Shown here: positions 17,001-27,534 of the stretch, piece by piece
How positions within the stretch are numbered: the first letter of the stretch is position 1
Layout of the letters: every line of letters begins with the position of its first letter
Position numbers and translations under genes: made by a program
From: Pseudomonas sp. MMS21 TM103
Lineage (GTDB): Bacteria > Pseudomonadota > Gammaproteobacteria > Pseudomonadales > Pseudomonadaceae
DNA: 64,000 nucleotides
NCBI RefSeq assembly: GCF_022132145.1
Contig: NZ_JAJISP010000006.1
Span: 62,001 to 126,000, forward strand
Direction: 5' to 3'
Notes under the pieces: model-generated
What the model was told of the DNA's origin: nothing
The model's database searches: none
Seen by the model: the letters and a program-made list of their open reading frames with translations, nothing else

Positions 17001-17188
17001 ACTTAGAGGTTGTGAAAATATCGAGTGCCGTCGCGAGAGCGTCTCCAGGTGTTCGCGGCAAGGCGCGCTACGCGAAAAATGGGGGAGTTTAGTGAGCTAA
17101 ATGACCCCCCGTTTTTTGCTTAGCGCAACGCCAGCAGCGGGCGCCTGGGGGCGGTCGCAGTAGGCGAGAGTTTTTCACAAGCTCTCAG
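17001..17188. repeat. 188-bp imperfect palindromic element with terminal inverted repeats (MITE-like)
   Basis: The whole stretch folds back on itself. Ends match as CTTAGAGGTTGTGAAAA (left, 17002-17018) versus the complement of TTTTCACAAGCTCTCAG (right, 17172-17188). Internal arms align as CACCTGGAG versus GCCTGGGGG and TAGCGC versus TAGCGC. The centre contains TTTAGTGAGCTAAA between C- and G-runs. ACTGG lies directly outside both ends (16996-17000 and 17189-17193), a possible 5-bp target duplication. The right end contains the stop codon of the AraC gene. Related partial copies lie at 52503 and 57616-57680. It encodes no protein. Confidence 0.8.
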
Positions 17189-18222
17189 ACTGGGGGCTGC
17201 TGCTCGGGATGCATCAGCGCGCGGTACTGCCCCGGGGTGGTGCCGGTCCACTTCTTGAACGCCTTGTAAAAGGCGCTGCTGTCGGCGAAGCCCAGATCGA
17301 AGGCCAGCTCGGTGAAGTTGCCCTCGCCGCTGTCCAATCGGGCGATGGCCTGGTCGCGCCGCACCTGATCCTTGAGACCCTGGTAGGACTGGCCCTCGAG
17401 GGCCAGTTTGCGCCGCAGGGTCGAGGGCGCCATGAAGAAATGACTGGCGAGCGCCTCGAAAGCCGGCCAGCGCTCGGCCTTGAGGCTGCGCAGGTAGACC
17501 TTGATCCGCGCCGCATGGCTGCGCGGATCGCGGTAACGCACCAGGATGTTGGCCGGCGCGCCGGCGAGGAAGCGCTTGAGTTCGCGCTCGCTGCGGCGCA
17601 GCGGTTGCTCCAGGCACTCGGCATTGAACAGCAGGCGACTGCGCGGCCGGGCGAAGCGCAGGTTGCTGCTGAACATCACCCGGTAATCCTCGAGGTAGTC
17701 CGGCGCCTGGCAGTGCAGCTCGACCGCCAGGATCGGGATACGCCTTCCGGCCAGCCAGCAAGCCAGGCCGTGCACGATCATCCACAGGGTGAAACAGCCG
17801 AAGGCGCGGCAGGCTTGCCCCGCTGGCTCGTCGATGACGATCGCCGCCATCCCGCCCTGGCGCTCCAGGCGCGGGGTCAGGCCATCGAACACCAGGCCGA
17901 GAAACGCCAGCGCAGTGTCCAGGGCCGCGCCCAGGGTCGGCTCGCGCGAGGCGGCGCGGGCCATGAAGGCGTAGCTGCCGGACTTCATCCGCCGCGGGTT
18001 CATGCCGAAGAACTCGTCGTCCATCGCCTTGGCCAGCGCCAGCCACAGGCGCGCATAGGCCTGCGCGGAGACCCGCGCATAAGGCTTGTTGAGCAATTCG
18101 GGGGCGATCCCGGCCTGGGTCAGCAGCGCGTCGCAGTCCTGACCCCGGGCGCGCCATTGCTGCAGGGCTTCGCCGACCAGGCGCACGGAGATGGTGCCCT
18201 TCTCGACCGCAGTCGCCGTCAT
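17185..18222 (-). CDS. AraC-family transcriptional regulator (PA2556-like)
   Basis: A 345-residue AraC-family regulator of the OruR/ArgR-like type. An N-terminal ligand-binding domain (about residues 20-200, including RRMKSGSYAFMARAA) precedes a C-terminal double HTH (ASHFFMAPSTLRRKLALEG and FTELAFDLGFADSSAFYKAFKKWTGTTPGQYR). It lies between two acyl-CoA synthetase genes in the same orientation, as in PA2555-PA2557, and probably controls them in response to an acid or acyl-CoA. The stop codon TGA is part of the terminal CTGAGAG of the palindromic element, so the last residues (EQQPPV) may have been reset by insertion; the DNA-binding domain is complete. ATG 18222 is preferred over a GTG two codons earlier. 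Confidence 0.92.
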   Translation of the reverse strand: MTATAVEKGTISVRLVGEALQQWRARGQDCDALLTQAGIAPELLNKPYARVSAQAYARLWLALAKAMDDEFFGMNPRRMKSGSYAFMARAASREPTLGAALDTALAFLGLVFDGLTPRLERQGGMAAIVIDEPAGQACRAFGCFTLWMIVHGLACWLAGRRIPILAVELHCQAPDYLEDYRVMFSSNLRFARPRSRLLFNAECLEQPLRRSERELKRFLAGAPANILVRYRDPRSHAARIKVYLRSLKAERWPAFEALASHFFMAPSTLRRKLALEGQSYQGLKDQVRRDQAIARLDSGEGNFTELAFDLGFADSSAFYKAFKKWTGTTPGQYRALMHPEQQPPV

Positions 18223-18244
18223 GCCCACGCCAGGACCGCCGCCA

Positions 18245-19924
<1,680 letters not shown>

Positions 19925-19996
19925 GGCTTTCCCTCTTGTGCTTGTAATGGGGTGGCCTGCAGAGCGTAGAAGCCCAGGCGAGAATCCAGCCTTATC

Positions 19997-20012
19997 CTTA
20001 CGTTAACGGCAA
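19997..20012 (-). promoter_or_regulatory. Degenerate LiuR-type box upstream of acyl-CoA synthetase copy A
   Basis: CTTACGTTAACGGCAA matches 13 of 16 positions of the perfect box at 39337-39352 and keeps the ACGTTAACG core. It is 73 bp before the ATG at 19924. The rest of the 238-bp gap up to 20162 shows only a small hairpin (GCAGCGC-TT-GCGCTGC, 20133-20148) behind the LysR gene. Confidence 0.55.
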
Positions 20013-20162
20013 GCTATAGCAAGACCGCGTCGACCGTCCAGTCACCCATTGGTCGCATGGAGCAAACGCCCGCAGCGACGCCGGGCACTTGCACCGCCGC
20101 CCTTGGCGCTAGGCCATAGGGCCACCTGATTCGCAGCGCTTGCGCTGCCCGAACCCGCCGGC

Positions 20163-21113
20163 TCAGTCCATCGCCAGGTAGTGCATATCGGTCGACTCCC
20201 CCATCAGCAGAGGGCGATTGAGGTCTGCACAGGCGCGCAGGTATTCGGCGGCCAGCGTCACCCGTTTGAGCTTGCGCAGATCTTCACTGTAGGAAAGCCA
20301 GAACTGGCGAATGATGTCGACCTGATCCGGCAACACTTCACACAGGCGCGGATCCGGCCCGGCCAGGAAGCTTGGCAGAATGGCCATGGCCCGACCTTGC
20401 AGGGTGGCGTGGTACTGGGCAATCACACTGGTGCTGCGCAGGTGGCTGGTGGCGCCGGGTAGCAGGTCGTTGAGGTAGAGCAACTTGGAGCTGAAGGCCA
20501 GGTCGTCGACATAGGTGACGAAGGGGTGCACGGCCAGGTCCTCGCGGGTGTGGATCGGCGCATGGCTGGCCAGATATCCGGGCGTGGCGTAAATGCGCAG
20601 GCGATAGTCGCACAGCTTGGAGCAGACATAGGGCCCGCGCTCCGGGCGCTCCAGGGTGATGGCGATATCCGCTTCGCGCCGCGACAGGCTGACGAAGTGC
20701 GGCACCGGCAGGATGTCCAGGGAGATATGCGGGTAGCGCTCGAGGAAGCCACTCATCTGCGCGCTGACAAACCAGCAGCCGAACGCTTCGGTGCTGGCGA
20801 CGCGCAGGTGCCCGGAAAGCCCCAGGCGGGTGCCGGACACCTGCTCGCAGGCAGCCAGCAAGGTGCTTTCCAGGGTTTCCGCGTAGCCCAGCAGGCGTTG
20901 GCCCTCCACGGTCAGGACAAAGCCGGTCGAGCGTGATTTCTCGAACAACAGGGCCCCGAGGCTCTGCTCCAGGGTGCGGATACGGCGCGACACCGTGGTG
21001 TAGTCCACCCCCAGACGCCGGGCCGCCGCACTGGCGGTGCGGGTCCGCGCCACCTCGAGGAAGAAACGCAGGTCGTCCCAATTTAGTTTGTCGCTGACCA
21101 TATTTTTTTGCAT
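20163..21113 (-). CDS. LysR-family transcriptional regulator, divergent from the valine operon
   Basis: A 316-residue LysR-type regulator. The HTH is at about residues 10-70 (WDDLRFFLEVARTRTASAAARRLGVDYTTVSRRIRTLEQ) and the effector-binding domain follows. It belongs to the short-form group that reads mixed as GcvA/AmpR-like. It is divergent from the mms operon, the place where P. aeruginosa has the unrelated AraC-type MmsR; control of valine catabolism is therefore inferred. The start at 21113 (MQKNMVSDK) has AGGCGAG upstream, whereas Met at 21101 lacks a ribosome site. Confidence 0.9.
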   Translation of the reverse strand: MQKNMVSDKLNWDDLRFFLEVARTRTASAAARRLGVDYTTVSRRIRTLEQSLGALLFEKSRSTGFVLTVEGQRLLGYAETLESTLLAACEQVSGTRLGLSGHLRVASTEAFGCWFVSAQMSGFLERYPHISLDILPVPHFVSLSRREADIAITLERPERGPYVCSKLCDYRLRIYATPGYLASHAPIHTREDLAVHPFVTYVDDLAFSSKLLYLNDLLPGATSHLRSTSVIAQYHATLQGRAMAILPSFLAGPDPRLCEVLPDQVDIIRQFWLSYSEDLRKLKRVTLAAEYLRACADLNRPLLMGESTDMHYLAMD

Positions 21114-21200
21114 ATGCACTCGCCTACTTTTAAGGGTGGCCGCCGTAAATATGCACACATATACCCTGAGCCACACGCCTTGGCGAGGCCAATCTGCCTA

Positions 21201-21228
21201 GTTAGCGGGCTGGGCACGCCCCGCTAAC
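21201..21228. promoter_or_regulatory. Inverted repeat in the lysR-mms divergent promoter
   Basis: GTTAGCGGG and CCCGCTAAC are perfect 9-bp arms separated by 10 bp, in the 249-bp gap between the divergent genes. They are followed by AT-rich TATTATATTTATGCATAT. A LysR operator is plausible, but the pair could also form an RNA hairpin. Confidence 0.5.
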
Positions 21229-21362
21229 TATTATATTTATGCATATCCATTCGGTTTATTTGCGCCTTCTTACTGCGCAAACGCCTATCTATACTCATCC
21301 CACAAGCCTGATCGAGCTGGGCATCAGGCCAGTCCCTACAACAACAAAACAGGGCCAGAACC

Positions 21363-23066
21363 ATGAACAGCAACTGCCACCCCTTTCTTGCCGCCCGCGA
21401 TTTCCTGCTGGCCCATCGCAGCGACTACGCAACCGCCGTACGCGACTTTCGCTGGCCGCAACTCGACGAATTCAACTGGGCCCTGGACTACTTCGACGTC
21501 ATGGCCGTCGGTAACCAGGCCCCGGCGCTGTGGATTGTCGAGGAGGACGGCAGCGAGCAGCGCTACAGTTTCGCCGAGCTGGCCGAGCGTTCCAATCGCG
21601 TGGCCAACCACTTGCGCGAGCTGGGCGTGCGCCGCGGCGAGCGCATCCTGCTGATGCTGGGCAACCATATCGCCCTGTGGGAAACCATGCTCGCGGCCTT
21701 CAAACTCGGCGCCGTGGTGATCCCGGCCACCGCCCTGCTCACCGCCGATGACCTGCGCGACCGTATCGAGCGCGGGGGCGTGCGCCACCTGGTGGTGGGC
21801 AGCACCCATACCGACAAGTTCGCTGACCAAGCCCTGGGCTGCACCCGCATCTGTGTCGGCGAGGCCGTAAGCGGCTGGATCAATCACGCCAGCGCCGCCG
21901 ACTATCCAAGCCAGTTCCACGCCGATGGCCTGACCCAGGCCAGCGACCCGTTGCTGCTGTATTTCACCTCCGGCACCACCAGCCAGCCGAAGATGGTGTT
22001 GCACAGCCACCAGAGCTACCCGGTCGGTCACCTCTCCACCATGTACTGGATCGGCCTGCAGCCGGGCGACCTGCACCTGAACATCTCCTCGCCGGGCTGG
22101 GCCAAGCATGCCTGGAGCTGCCTGTTCGCGCCGTGGAACGCTGGCGCCTGTGTGTTCATCCATAACACTGCACGCTTCAGTGCCCCGGCGCTGCTCGAGG
22201 TGCTGGAGCGCTACGGCATCACCAGCCTGTGCGCACCGCCCACGGTGTGGCGCATGCTGATCCAGGAAGACCTGTCCGGCTGCCGCGAGCGCCTGCGCCT
22301 GCGCGAACTGGTCGGTGCCGGCGAGCCACTCAACCCGGAGATCATCGAGCAAATCCAGCAAGCCTGGGGCCTGCCGTTGCGCGACGGCTTCGGCCAGTCG
22401 GAAACCACTGCGCTGGTTGGCAACACCCCCGGCCAGCCGCTCAAGCCCGGCTCCATGGGCCGTCCGTTGCCCGGCTACAGCGTGTGCATGCTCGACCCGG
22501 ATGGCCAGCCCGCCAGCGAAGGCGAAGTCGCCCTGCCGCTGGCTCCCCATCCGTTGGGCCTGATGCTCGGTTACGAAGACAGCCCGGAAAAGACCGCCGA
22601 AGTGATGCGTGACGGTTTCTACCGCACCGGCGACACCGCGGCCATCGACGCCGACGGCTACATCACCTTCGTCGGCCGCGCCGACGACGTGTTCAAGGCC
22701 TCCGACTACCGCATTAGCCCCTTCGAGCTGGAGAGCGCCCTGATCGAGCACCCGGCGGTGATGGAGGTGGCCGTGGTACCCAGCCCCGACCCGCTGCGTC
22801 TGGCGGTGCCCAAAGCCTTCCTGATCCTGGCCCACGACCAGCCGGGCAGTGCCGAACTGGCCGAGGACATCTTCGCTTTCGCCCGCGAGCACCTGGCGCC
22901 CTACAAGCGGGTGCGGCGCATCGAGTTCGTCAGCGAATTGCCCAAGACCATCTCCGGCAAGATCCGCCGGGTGGAACTGCGGCAGATGGAACTGCAGCGC
23001 CGTCAAGGCGACAGCCGTGGGCCGCAGGAACACTTCGAAGACGACTTCCGGCAGCTCAAGGGCTGA
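21363..23066 (+). CDS. AMP-dependent acyl-CoA synthetase of the valine operon (PA3568-like)
   Basis: A 567-residue ANL-family acyl-CoA synthetase related to ACSM/medium-chain enzymes. Motifs: LLLYFTSGTTSQPKMVLHSH, GFGQSETTALVGN, YRTGDTAAIDADGYITFVGR and the hinge RADDVFKASDYRISPFE, with C-terminal lysine in LPKTISGKIRR. It is the first gene of the mms operon. A ligase in this position (PA3568 in PAO1) would activate a valine-pathway acid such as isobutyrate, or propionate, to its CoA ester. The ATG at 21363 is preceded by AGGGCCAG. The operon continues with mmsA after a 101-bp gap. Confidence 0.92.
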   Translation: MNSNCHPFLAARDFLLAHRSDYATAVRDFRWPQLDEFNWALDYFDVMAVGNQAPALWIVEEDGSEQRYSFAELAERSNRVANHLRELGVRRGERILLMLGNHIALWETMLAAFKLGAVVIPATALLTADDLRDRIERGGVRHLVVGSTHTDKFADQALGCTRICVGEAVSGWINHASAADYPSQFHADGLTQASDPLLLYFTSGTTSQPKMVLHSHQSYPVGHLSTMYWIGLQPGDLHLNISSPGWAKHAWSCLFAPWNAGACVFIHNTARFSAPALLEVLERYGITSLCAPPTVWRMLIQEDLSGCRERLRLRELVGAGEPLNPEIIEQIQQAWGLPLRDGFGQSETTALVGNTPGQPLKPGSMGRPLPGYSVCMLDPDGQPASEGEVALPLAPHPLGLMLGYEDSPEKTAEVMRDGFYRTGDTAAIDADGYITFVGRADDVFKASDYRISPFELESALIEHPAVMEVAVVPSPDPLRLAVPKAFLILAHDQPGSAELAEDIFAFAREHLAPYKRVRRIEFVSELPKTISGKIRRVELRQMELQRRQGDSRGPQEHFEDDFRQLKG

Positions 23067-23071
23067 AACCA

Positions 23072-23087
23072 GGCCGGCGCGCCGGCC
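23072..23087 (+). other. Perfect 16-bp palindrome upstream of mmsA
   Basis: GGCCGGCGCGCCGGCC lies just after the ligase stop in the 101-bp gap before mmsA. It can form a very stable mRNA hairpin; no T-tract follows. Confidence 0.5.
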
Positions 23088-23167
23088 CAGACCACCACTC
23101 CCCCGCCCACTCGGCCAACGGCGCCGAGGGGGCGCACTCGACCTCCGACAGTAGACAGGACTAGAAA

Positions 23168-24676
23168 ATGACCGCTTCCTCAGTGCCCAGCGTCAAACTG
23201 CTCATCGACGGCGAATTCGTCGAATCCAAGACCACTCAGTGGCGCGACGTGGTCAACCCGGCCACCCAGCAAGTGCTGGCCCGCGTGCCCTTCGCCACTG
23301 CCGAGGAAATGAATGCCGCCGTGGCCAGCGCCGCTGAAGCCTTCAAGACCTGGCGCAAGACGCCGATCGGCGCCCGTGCGCGGATCTTCCTCAAGTACCA
23401 GCAGCTGATCCGCGAGAACATCAAGGAACTGGCGGCGCTGCTCACCGCCGAACAGGGCAAGACCCTGGCAGACGCCGAGGGCGATGTGTTCCGCGGCCTG
23501 GAAGTGGTCGAGCACGCGGCCAGCATCGGCAACCTGCAGATGGGCGAACTGGCCAACAACGTCGCCAGCGGCGTCGACACCTACACCCTGCACCAGCCAC
23601 TGGGCGTGTGCGCCGGCATTACCCCGTTCAACTTCCCGGCGATGATCCCGCTGTGGATGTTCCCCATGGCCATCGCCACCGGCAACACCTTCGTCCTCAA
23701 GCCGTCCGAGCAGGATCCGCTGGTGACCATGCGCCTGGTCGAACTGGCGCTGCAGGCCGGCGTACCCAAGGGCGTACTCAACGTCATCCACGGCGGCGTC
23801 GACGCGGTGAACCTGATCTGTGACCACCCGGACATCAAGGCCGTGTCCTTTGTCGGCTCGACCAAGGTCGGCACCCATGTTTACAACCGCGCCACCCAGA
23901 ACGGCAAGCGCGCGCAGTGCATGATGGGCGCGAAAAACCACGCCATCGTCCTGCCCGATGCCAACCAGCAGCAGACCTTGAACAGCCTGCTGGGCGCCTC
24001 GTTCGGCGCCGCCGGCCAGCGCTGCATGGCCCTGCCGGTGGTGATCCTGGTAGGCGAGGCGCAGGCCTGGCTGCCGGACCTGATCGAGCGGAGCAAGACC
24101 CTCAAGATCAATGGCGGTACCGAGCCGGGCACCGACATCGGCCCGGTGATCTCCTGCGCGGCCCTGGAGCGGGTCAACGGCCTGATCGCCAGCGGCATCG
24201 AAGAAGGCGCCAAACTGGAACTGGATGGCCGCAACCCGAGCGTGCCCGGCTATCAGGACGGCAACTTCGTCGGCCCGACGATCTTCTCCGGCGTCACGGC
24301 GCACATGTCGGTGTACCGCGAAGAAATCTTCGGCCCGGTGCTGTGCGTCATGCACGCGGCCAACCTCAACGAGGCGATCGAGATCATCAACGCCAACCCG
24401 AATGGTAACGGCACCGCCCTGTTCACTCGCTCCGGCGCTGCTGCCCGGCACTTCCAGGAAGAAATCGACGTCGGCCAGGTGGGCATCAACGTGCCGATCC
24501 CGGTACCGGTCCCGCTGTTTTCCTTCTCCGGCTCGCGCGGCTCCAAGCTCGGCGACCTGGGCCCCTACGGCAAGCAAGTGGTGACCTTCTATACGCAGAC
24601 CAAGACGGTCACCCAGCGCTGGTTCGACGAGGACGACAGCAGCGCCGTGGTCAACACCACCATCACCCTCAAGTAA
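23168..24676 (+). CDS. mmsA: Methylmalonate-semialdehyde dehydrogenase (CoA-acylating)
   Basis: A 502-residue aldehyde dehydrogenase of the methylmalonate-semialdehyde class. It oxidises methylmalonate semialdehyde with NAD+ and CoA to propionyl-CoA and CO2, the final step of valine degradation. The catalytic Cys286 sits in FGAAGQRCMALPV. ITPFNFPAMIPLWMFPMA, VSFVGSTKVGTHVYNRA and GVTAHMSVYREEIFGPVLC are all family hallmarks. The Glu general base of ordinary ALDHs is not expected in this CoA-dependent class. The length is normal. It is the second gene of the operon, flanked by GC-rich hairpins on both sides that may stabilise its mRNA. Confidence 0.96.
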   Translation: MTASSVPSVKLLIDGEFVESKTTQWRDVVNPATQQVLARVPFATAEEMNAAVASAAEAFKTWRKTPIGARARIFLKYQQLIRENIKELAALLTAEQGKTLADAEGDVFRGLEVVEHAASIGNLQMGELANNVASGVDTYTLHQPLGVCAGITPFNFPAMIPLWMFPMAIATGNTFVLKPSEQDPLVTMRLVELALQAGVPKGVLNVIHGGVDAVNLICDHPDIKAVSFVGSTKVGTHVYNRATQNGKRAQCMMGAKNHAIVLPDANQQQTLNSLLGASFGAAGQRCMALPVVILVGEAQAWLPDLIERSKTLKINGGTEPGTDIGPVISCAALERVNGLIASGIEEGAKLELDGRNPSVPGYQDGNFVGPTIFSGVTAHMSVYREEIFGPVLCVMHAANLNEAIEIINANPNGNGTALFTRSGAAARHFQEEIDVGQVGINVPIPVPVPLFSFSGSRGSKLGDLGPYGKQVVTFYTQTKTVTQRWFDEDDSSAVVNTTITLK

Positions 24677-24683
24677 GGCTGAC

Positions 24684-24704
24684 GGGCCGGCCTTGCGCCG
24701 GCCC
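24684..24704 (+). other. Hairpin downstream of mmsA
   Basis: GGGCCGGC and GCCGGCCC pair over a 5-nt loop in the 44-bp gap between mmsA and the hydratase gene. No U-run follows, and the next gene's ribosome site (GGGAG) begins at once. It pairs in style with 23072-23087 on the other side of mmsA. Confidence 0.55.
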
Positions 24705-24720
24705 TCTGGGAGACATCGCC

Positions 24721-25494
24721 ATGGACTACCAAACCCTGCTGGTCGAGGTGCGCGAACGGGTCGGCCTGATCACCCTCAACCGGCCGCAAGCGCTCAATGC
24801 GCTGAACAGCCAGCTGATCAGCGAACTCAACCTGGTCCTCGACCGCCTGGAGGCCGACCCTGAGGTCGGCTGCATGGTCATCACCGGTTCGGCCAAGGCG
24901 TTCGCCGCTGGGGCCGACATCAAGGAGATGGTCGACAAGGACTACCCGTCGATCTACCTCGACGACTTCTTTGCCGCCGCCGATCGCATCGGCAACCGGC
25001 GCAAGCCGCTGATTGCGGCGGTCGCCGGCTACGCCCTGGGCGGTGGTTGCGAGCTGGCGCTGATGTGCGACTTCATCTACGCCGCCGACAACGCCCGCTT
25101 CGGCTTGCCTGAGCTGAGCCTGGGTGTGACCCCCGGCATCGGTGGCACCCAACGCCTGACCCATGCCCTGGGCAAGGCCAAGGCCATGGAGCTGTGCCTG
25201 ACCGGCCGCCATCTGCTCGCCGCAGAAGCCGAGCGCGCCGGCCTGGTGGCCCAGGTTTTCCCCGCCGCCGAACTGCTGGAACAGACCCTGAAGGTGGCCC
25301 AGGGTATCGCCGCTAAATCGCTGCCGGCCAGCATGCTGGTCAAGGAATGCGTCAACCGGGCGTTCGAACTCGGCCTCAGCGAGGGGGTGCGCTTTGAGCG
25401 CCGGGTGTTCCATTCGCTGTTCGCCAGTCACGACCAGAAGGAAGGCATGCGCGCCTTCGTGGAAAAACGCCAACCGCAGTTTCAGCACCGCTGA
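24721..25494 (+). CDS. Enoyl-CoA hydratase
   Basis: A 257-residue crotonase-family hydratase. Both catalytic glutamates are present: Glu111 in LGGGCELALMCD and Glu131 in LPELSLGVTPGIGGTQRL. The oxyanion-hole segment AFAAGADIKEM is intact. In this operon it would hydrate methacrylyl-CoA to 3-hydroxyisobutyryl-CoA; it may also serve tiglyl-CoA, because the isoleucine-type cluster at 12-17 kb has no hydratase of its own. GGGAG precedes the ATG by 8 nt. It ends 26 bp before mmsB. Confidence 0.95.
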   Translation: MDYQTLLVEVRERVGLITLNRPQALNALNSQLISELNLVLDRLEADPEVGCMVITGSAKAFAAGADIKEMVDKDYPSIYLDDFFAAADRIGNRRKPLIAAVAGYALGGGCELALMCDFIYAADNARFGLPELSLGVTPGIGGTQRLTHALGKAKAMELCLTGRHLLAAEAERAGLVAQVFPAAELLEQTLKVAQGIAAKSLPASMLVKECVNRAFELGLSEGVRFERRVFHSLFASHDQKEGMRAFVEKRQPQFQHR

Positions 25495-25520
25495 GCCCCT
25501 CCATTACAAAGGTATCCACC

Positions 25521-26417
25521 ATGCATATCGGTTTTCTTGGTCTCGGCAACATGGGCGGCCCAATGGCCTGCAACCTGCTCAAGGCCGGCCACCGCGTCAC
25601 CGTCTTCGACCCCAGCGCCCAAGCTGTCGCCGCGCTGGTCGAGGCCGGCGCCACGAGCGCCAATTCCCCCGCCGCAGTGGCCCAGGCCCAGGTCGAGGCA
25701 ATTGTCACCATGCTGCCGGCGGCGGCTCAGGTGAAACAGGTTTACCAGGGCAAAGATGGCTTGCTGGCGCATATCGGCCAAGGCGTGCTGCTGATCGACT
25801 GTTCGACCATCGACCCGCTCAGTGCCCGCGAAGTGGCCACCCTGGCCCTCGCCCAAGGCAACCCCATGCTCGATGCGCCGGTTTCCGGCGGCACCGGCGG
25901 CGCCGCGGCTGGCACCCTGACCTTTATGGTCGGCGGTCCGGCCAGTGCGTTCGACCAGGCCGGGCCCATTCTCTGCGCCATGGGCAAGAACCTCGTCCAC
26001 TGTGGCGACAGCGGCAACGGCCAAGTGGCCAAGATTGCCAACAACATGCTGCTCGGCATCTCCATGATCGGTGTCGCCGAAGCCATGGCCCTGGGCGTGT
26101 CCCTGGGCATGGACGCCAAGGTGCTGGCCGGCATCATCAACACCTCCAGCGGCCGTTGCTGGAGCTCGGAAATCAACAACCCGTTCCCCGGCGTGCTGGA
26201 AAACGCCCCGGCCTCGCGGGGCTACAGCGGCGGTTTCGGCACCGACCTGATGCTCAAGGACCTCGGTCTGGCGACCGAAGCGGCCAGGCACGTGCGCCAG
26301 CCAGTACTGCTCGGCGCCGCCGCCCAGCAGCTGTACCAGAGCTTCAGCCAGCAGGGTAATGGCGGTCTGGATTTCTCCGCCATCATCAAGCTGTACCAGC
26401 GGGACGCCGAGGCATGA
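25521..26417 (+). CDS. mmsB: 3-Hydroxyisobutyrate dehydrogenase
   Basis: A 298-residue beta-hydroxyacid dehydrogenase, the length of P. aeruginosa MmsB. It has the Rossmann motif GLGNMGGPMA (residues 7-16), the substrate loop PVSGGTGGAAAGTLTFMVGG (120-139) and catalytic Lys171 in GNGQVAKIANNM. It oxidises 3-hydroxyisobutyrate to methylmalonate semialdehyde with NAD+, giving the substrate of MmsA. Its TGA overlaps the next ATG (ATGA at 26414-26417), so the hydrolase is translationally coupled. Confidence 0.96.
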   Translation: MHIGFLGLGNMGGPMACNLLKAGHRVTVFDPSAQAVAALVEAGATSANSPAAVAQAQVEAIVTMLPAAAQVKQVYQGKDGLLAHIGQGVLLIDCSTIDPLSAREVATLALAQGNPMLDAPVSGGTGGAAAGTLTFMVGGPASAFDQAGPILCAMGKNLVHCGDSGNGQVAKIANNMLLGISMIGVAEAMALGVSLGMDAKVLAGIINTSSGRCWSSEINNPFPGVLENAPASRGYSGGFGTDLMLKDLGLATEAARHVRQPVLLGAAAQQLYQSFSQQGNGGLDFSAIIKLYQRDAEA

Positions 26418-27502
26418 GCGGCGCTGAAGCTGTGGTTCTGGTCGAGGTACGCAACCGCATCGGCCACCTGACCCTCAACCGCCCGAGCGGCCTCAACACC
26501 CTGACCCTGCCCATGGTGCGCCTGCTCCTGCAGCAGCTGCATGCCTGGGAGCAGGATCCCCAGGTGCTCGCCGTGGTCCTGCGTGGCACCGGTGAAAAGG
26601 CCTTCTGCGCCGGTGGCGATATTCGCATGCTGTACGACAGCTACACCGGTGGCAGCAATCAGCACGAGCTGTTTCTCGAGGAGGAATACGCCCTCGATCA
26701 GTATCTGCATGCTTACCCCAAGCCGGTACTGGCGCTGCTCGACGGCTTCGTCCTCGGCGGCGGCATGGGCCTGGCCCAGGCGGCGGCCCTGCGGGTGGTC
26801 ACCGAGCGGGTGAAGATGGGCATGCCGGAAGTCAGCATCGGCTTCTTCCCGGATGTCGGCGGCAGTTACTTCCTGCCCCGGCTGCCCGGCCAACTGGGCT
26901 TCTACCTGGGCCTCACCGGCCTCCCGGTCGGCGCCGCCGACGCGCTCTACGCTGGGCTGGCCGACCATTGTCTGGCCAGCGCACGGCTGGCCGAGTTTGA
27001 CCAGGCGCTGGACAACCTGAGTTGGTCGGCAGCGCCGCTGCAGGACCTGCAGCAGTTGCTCGACAGCATGACCTGCAGCGATCTGCCCGATCGCAAGCTT
27101 GAAGCCCTGCGCCAGGCCATCGACGACTACTTCGCCCTGCCCGACCTGACGGCGATCCGCACCGCCCTGCTCAGCGAGAGCCGCCCAGAGCTGCAGGCCT
27201 GGGCTGAAGACACCGTACGGGTGCTGGACAGCCGCTCGCCGCTGGCCATGACGGTGACCCTGGAGCTGCTGCAGCGCGGTCAGCACCTGCCGCTGGCCGA
27301 CTGCTTCGCCCAGGAATTGCACCTGGACTACCAGTGGTTCGAACGCGGCGACCTGATCGAAGGCATACGCGCACTGATCATCGACAAGGACAAGGCGCCG
27401 CGCTGGAACCCGGCCACGCTGGCCGACCTGGACCCGCAGCGGGTGCAGGCCTTCTTCAGCGGCTTCCGCCCCGCTGCCAGCAAGCCTCTGCACCGCGCCT
27501 GA
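26414..27502 (+). CDS. 3-Hydroxyisobutyryl-CoA hydrolase
   Basis: A 362-residue HIBCH-type member of the crotonase superfamily. It removes CoA from 3-hydroxyisobutyryl-CoA before MmsB acts. Key residues are Glu139 (GMPEVSIG) and Asp147 (FPDVGGSYFL), eight residues apart as in human HIBCH. CAGGDIRMLYD is the oxyanion segment, and the C-terminal FERGDLIEGIRALIIDKDKAPRW is typical of the hydrolase branch. It overlaps mmsB by 4 nt and precedes the acyl-CoA dehydrogenase by 32 bp. Confidence 0.94.
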   Translation: MSGAEAVVLVEVRNRIGHLTLNRPSGLNTLTLPMVRLLLQQLHAWEQDPQVLAVVLRGTGEKAFCAGGDIRMLYDSYTGGSNQHELFLEEEYALDQYLHAYPKPVLALLDGFVLGGGMGLAQAAALRVVTERVKMGMPEVSIGFFPDVGGSYFLPRLPGQLGFYLGLTGLPVGAADALYAGLADHCLASARLAEFDQALDNLSWSAAPLQDLQQLLDSMTCSDLPDRKLEALRQAIDDYFALPDLTAIRTALLSESRPELQAWAEDTVRVLDSRSPLAMTVTLELLQRGQHLPLADCFAQELHLDYQWFERGDLIEGIRALIIDKDKAPRWNPATLADLDPQRVQAFFSGFRPAASKPLHRA

Positions 27503-27534
27503 AGGGCGCGGCCAGAATCGAGGAAAACACTGCA

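Noticed and set aside
17001..17188. Simple rho-independent terminator of the AraC gene
   Set aside because: The palindrome is far too long, with related arms and partial copies elsewhere; a dispersed element fits better, although it may also affect transcription.
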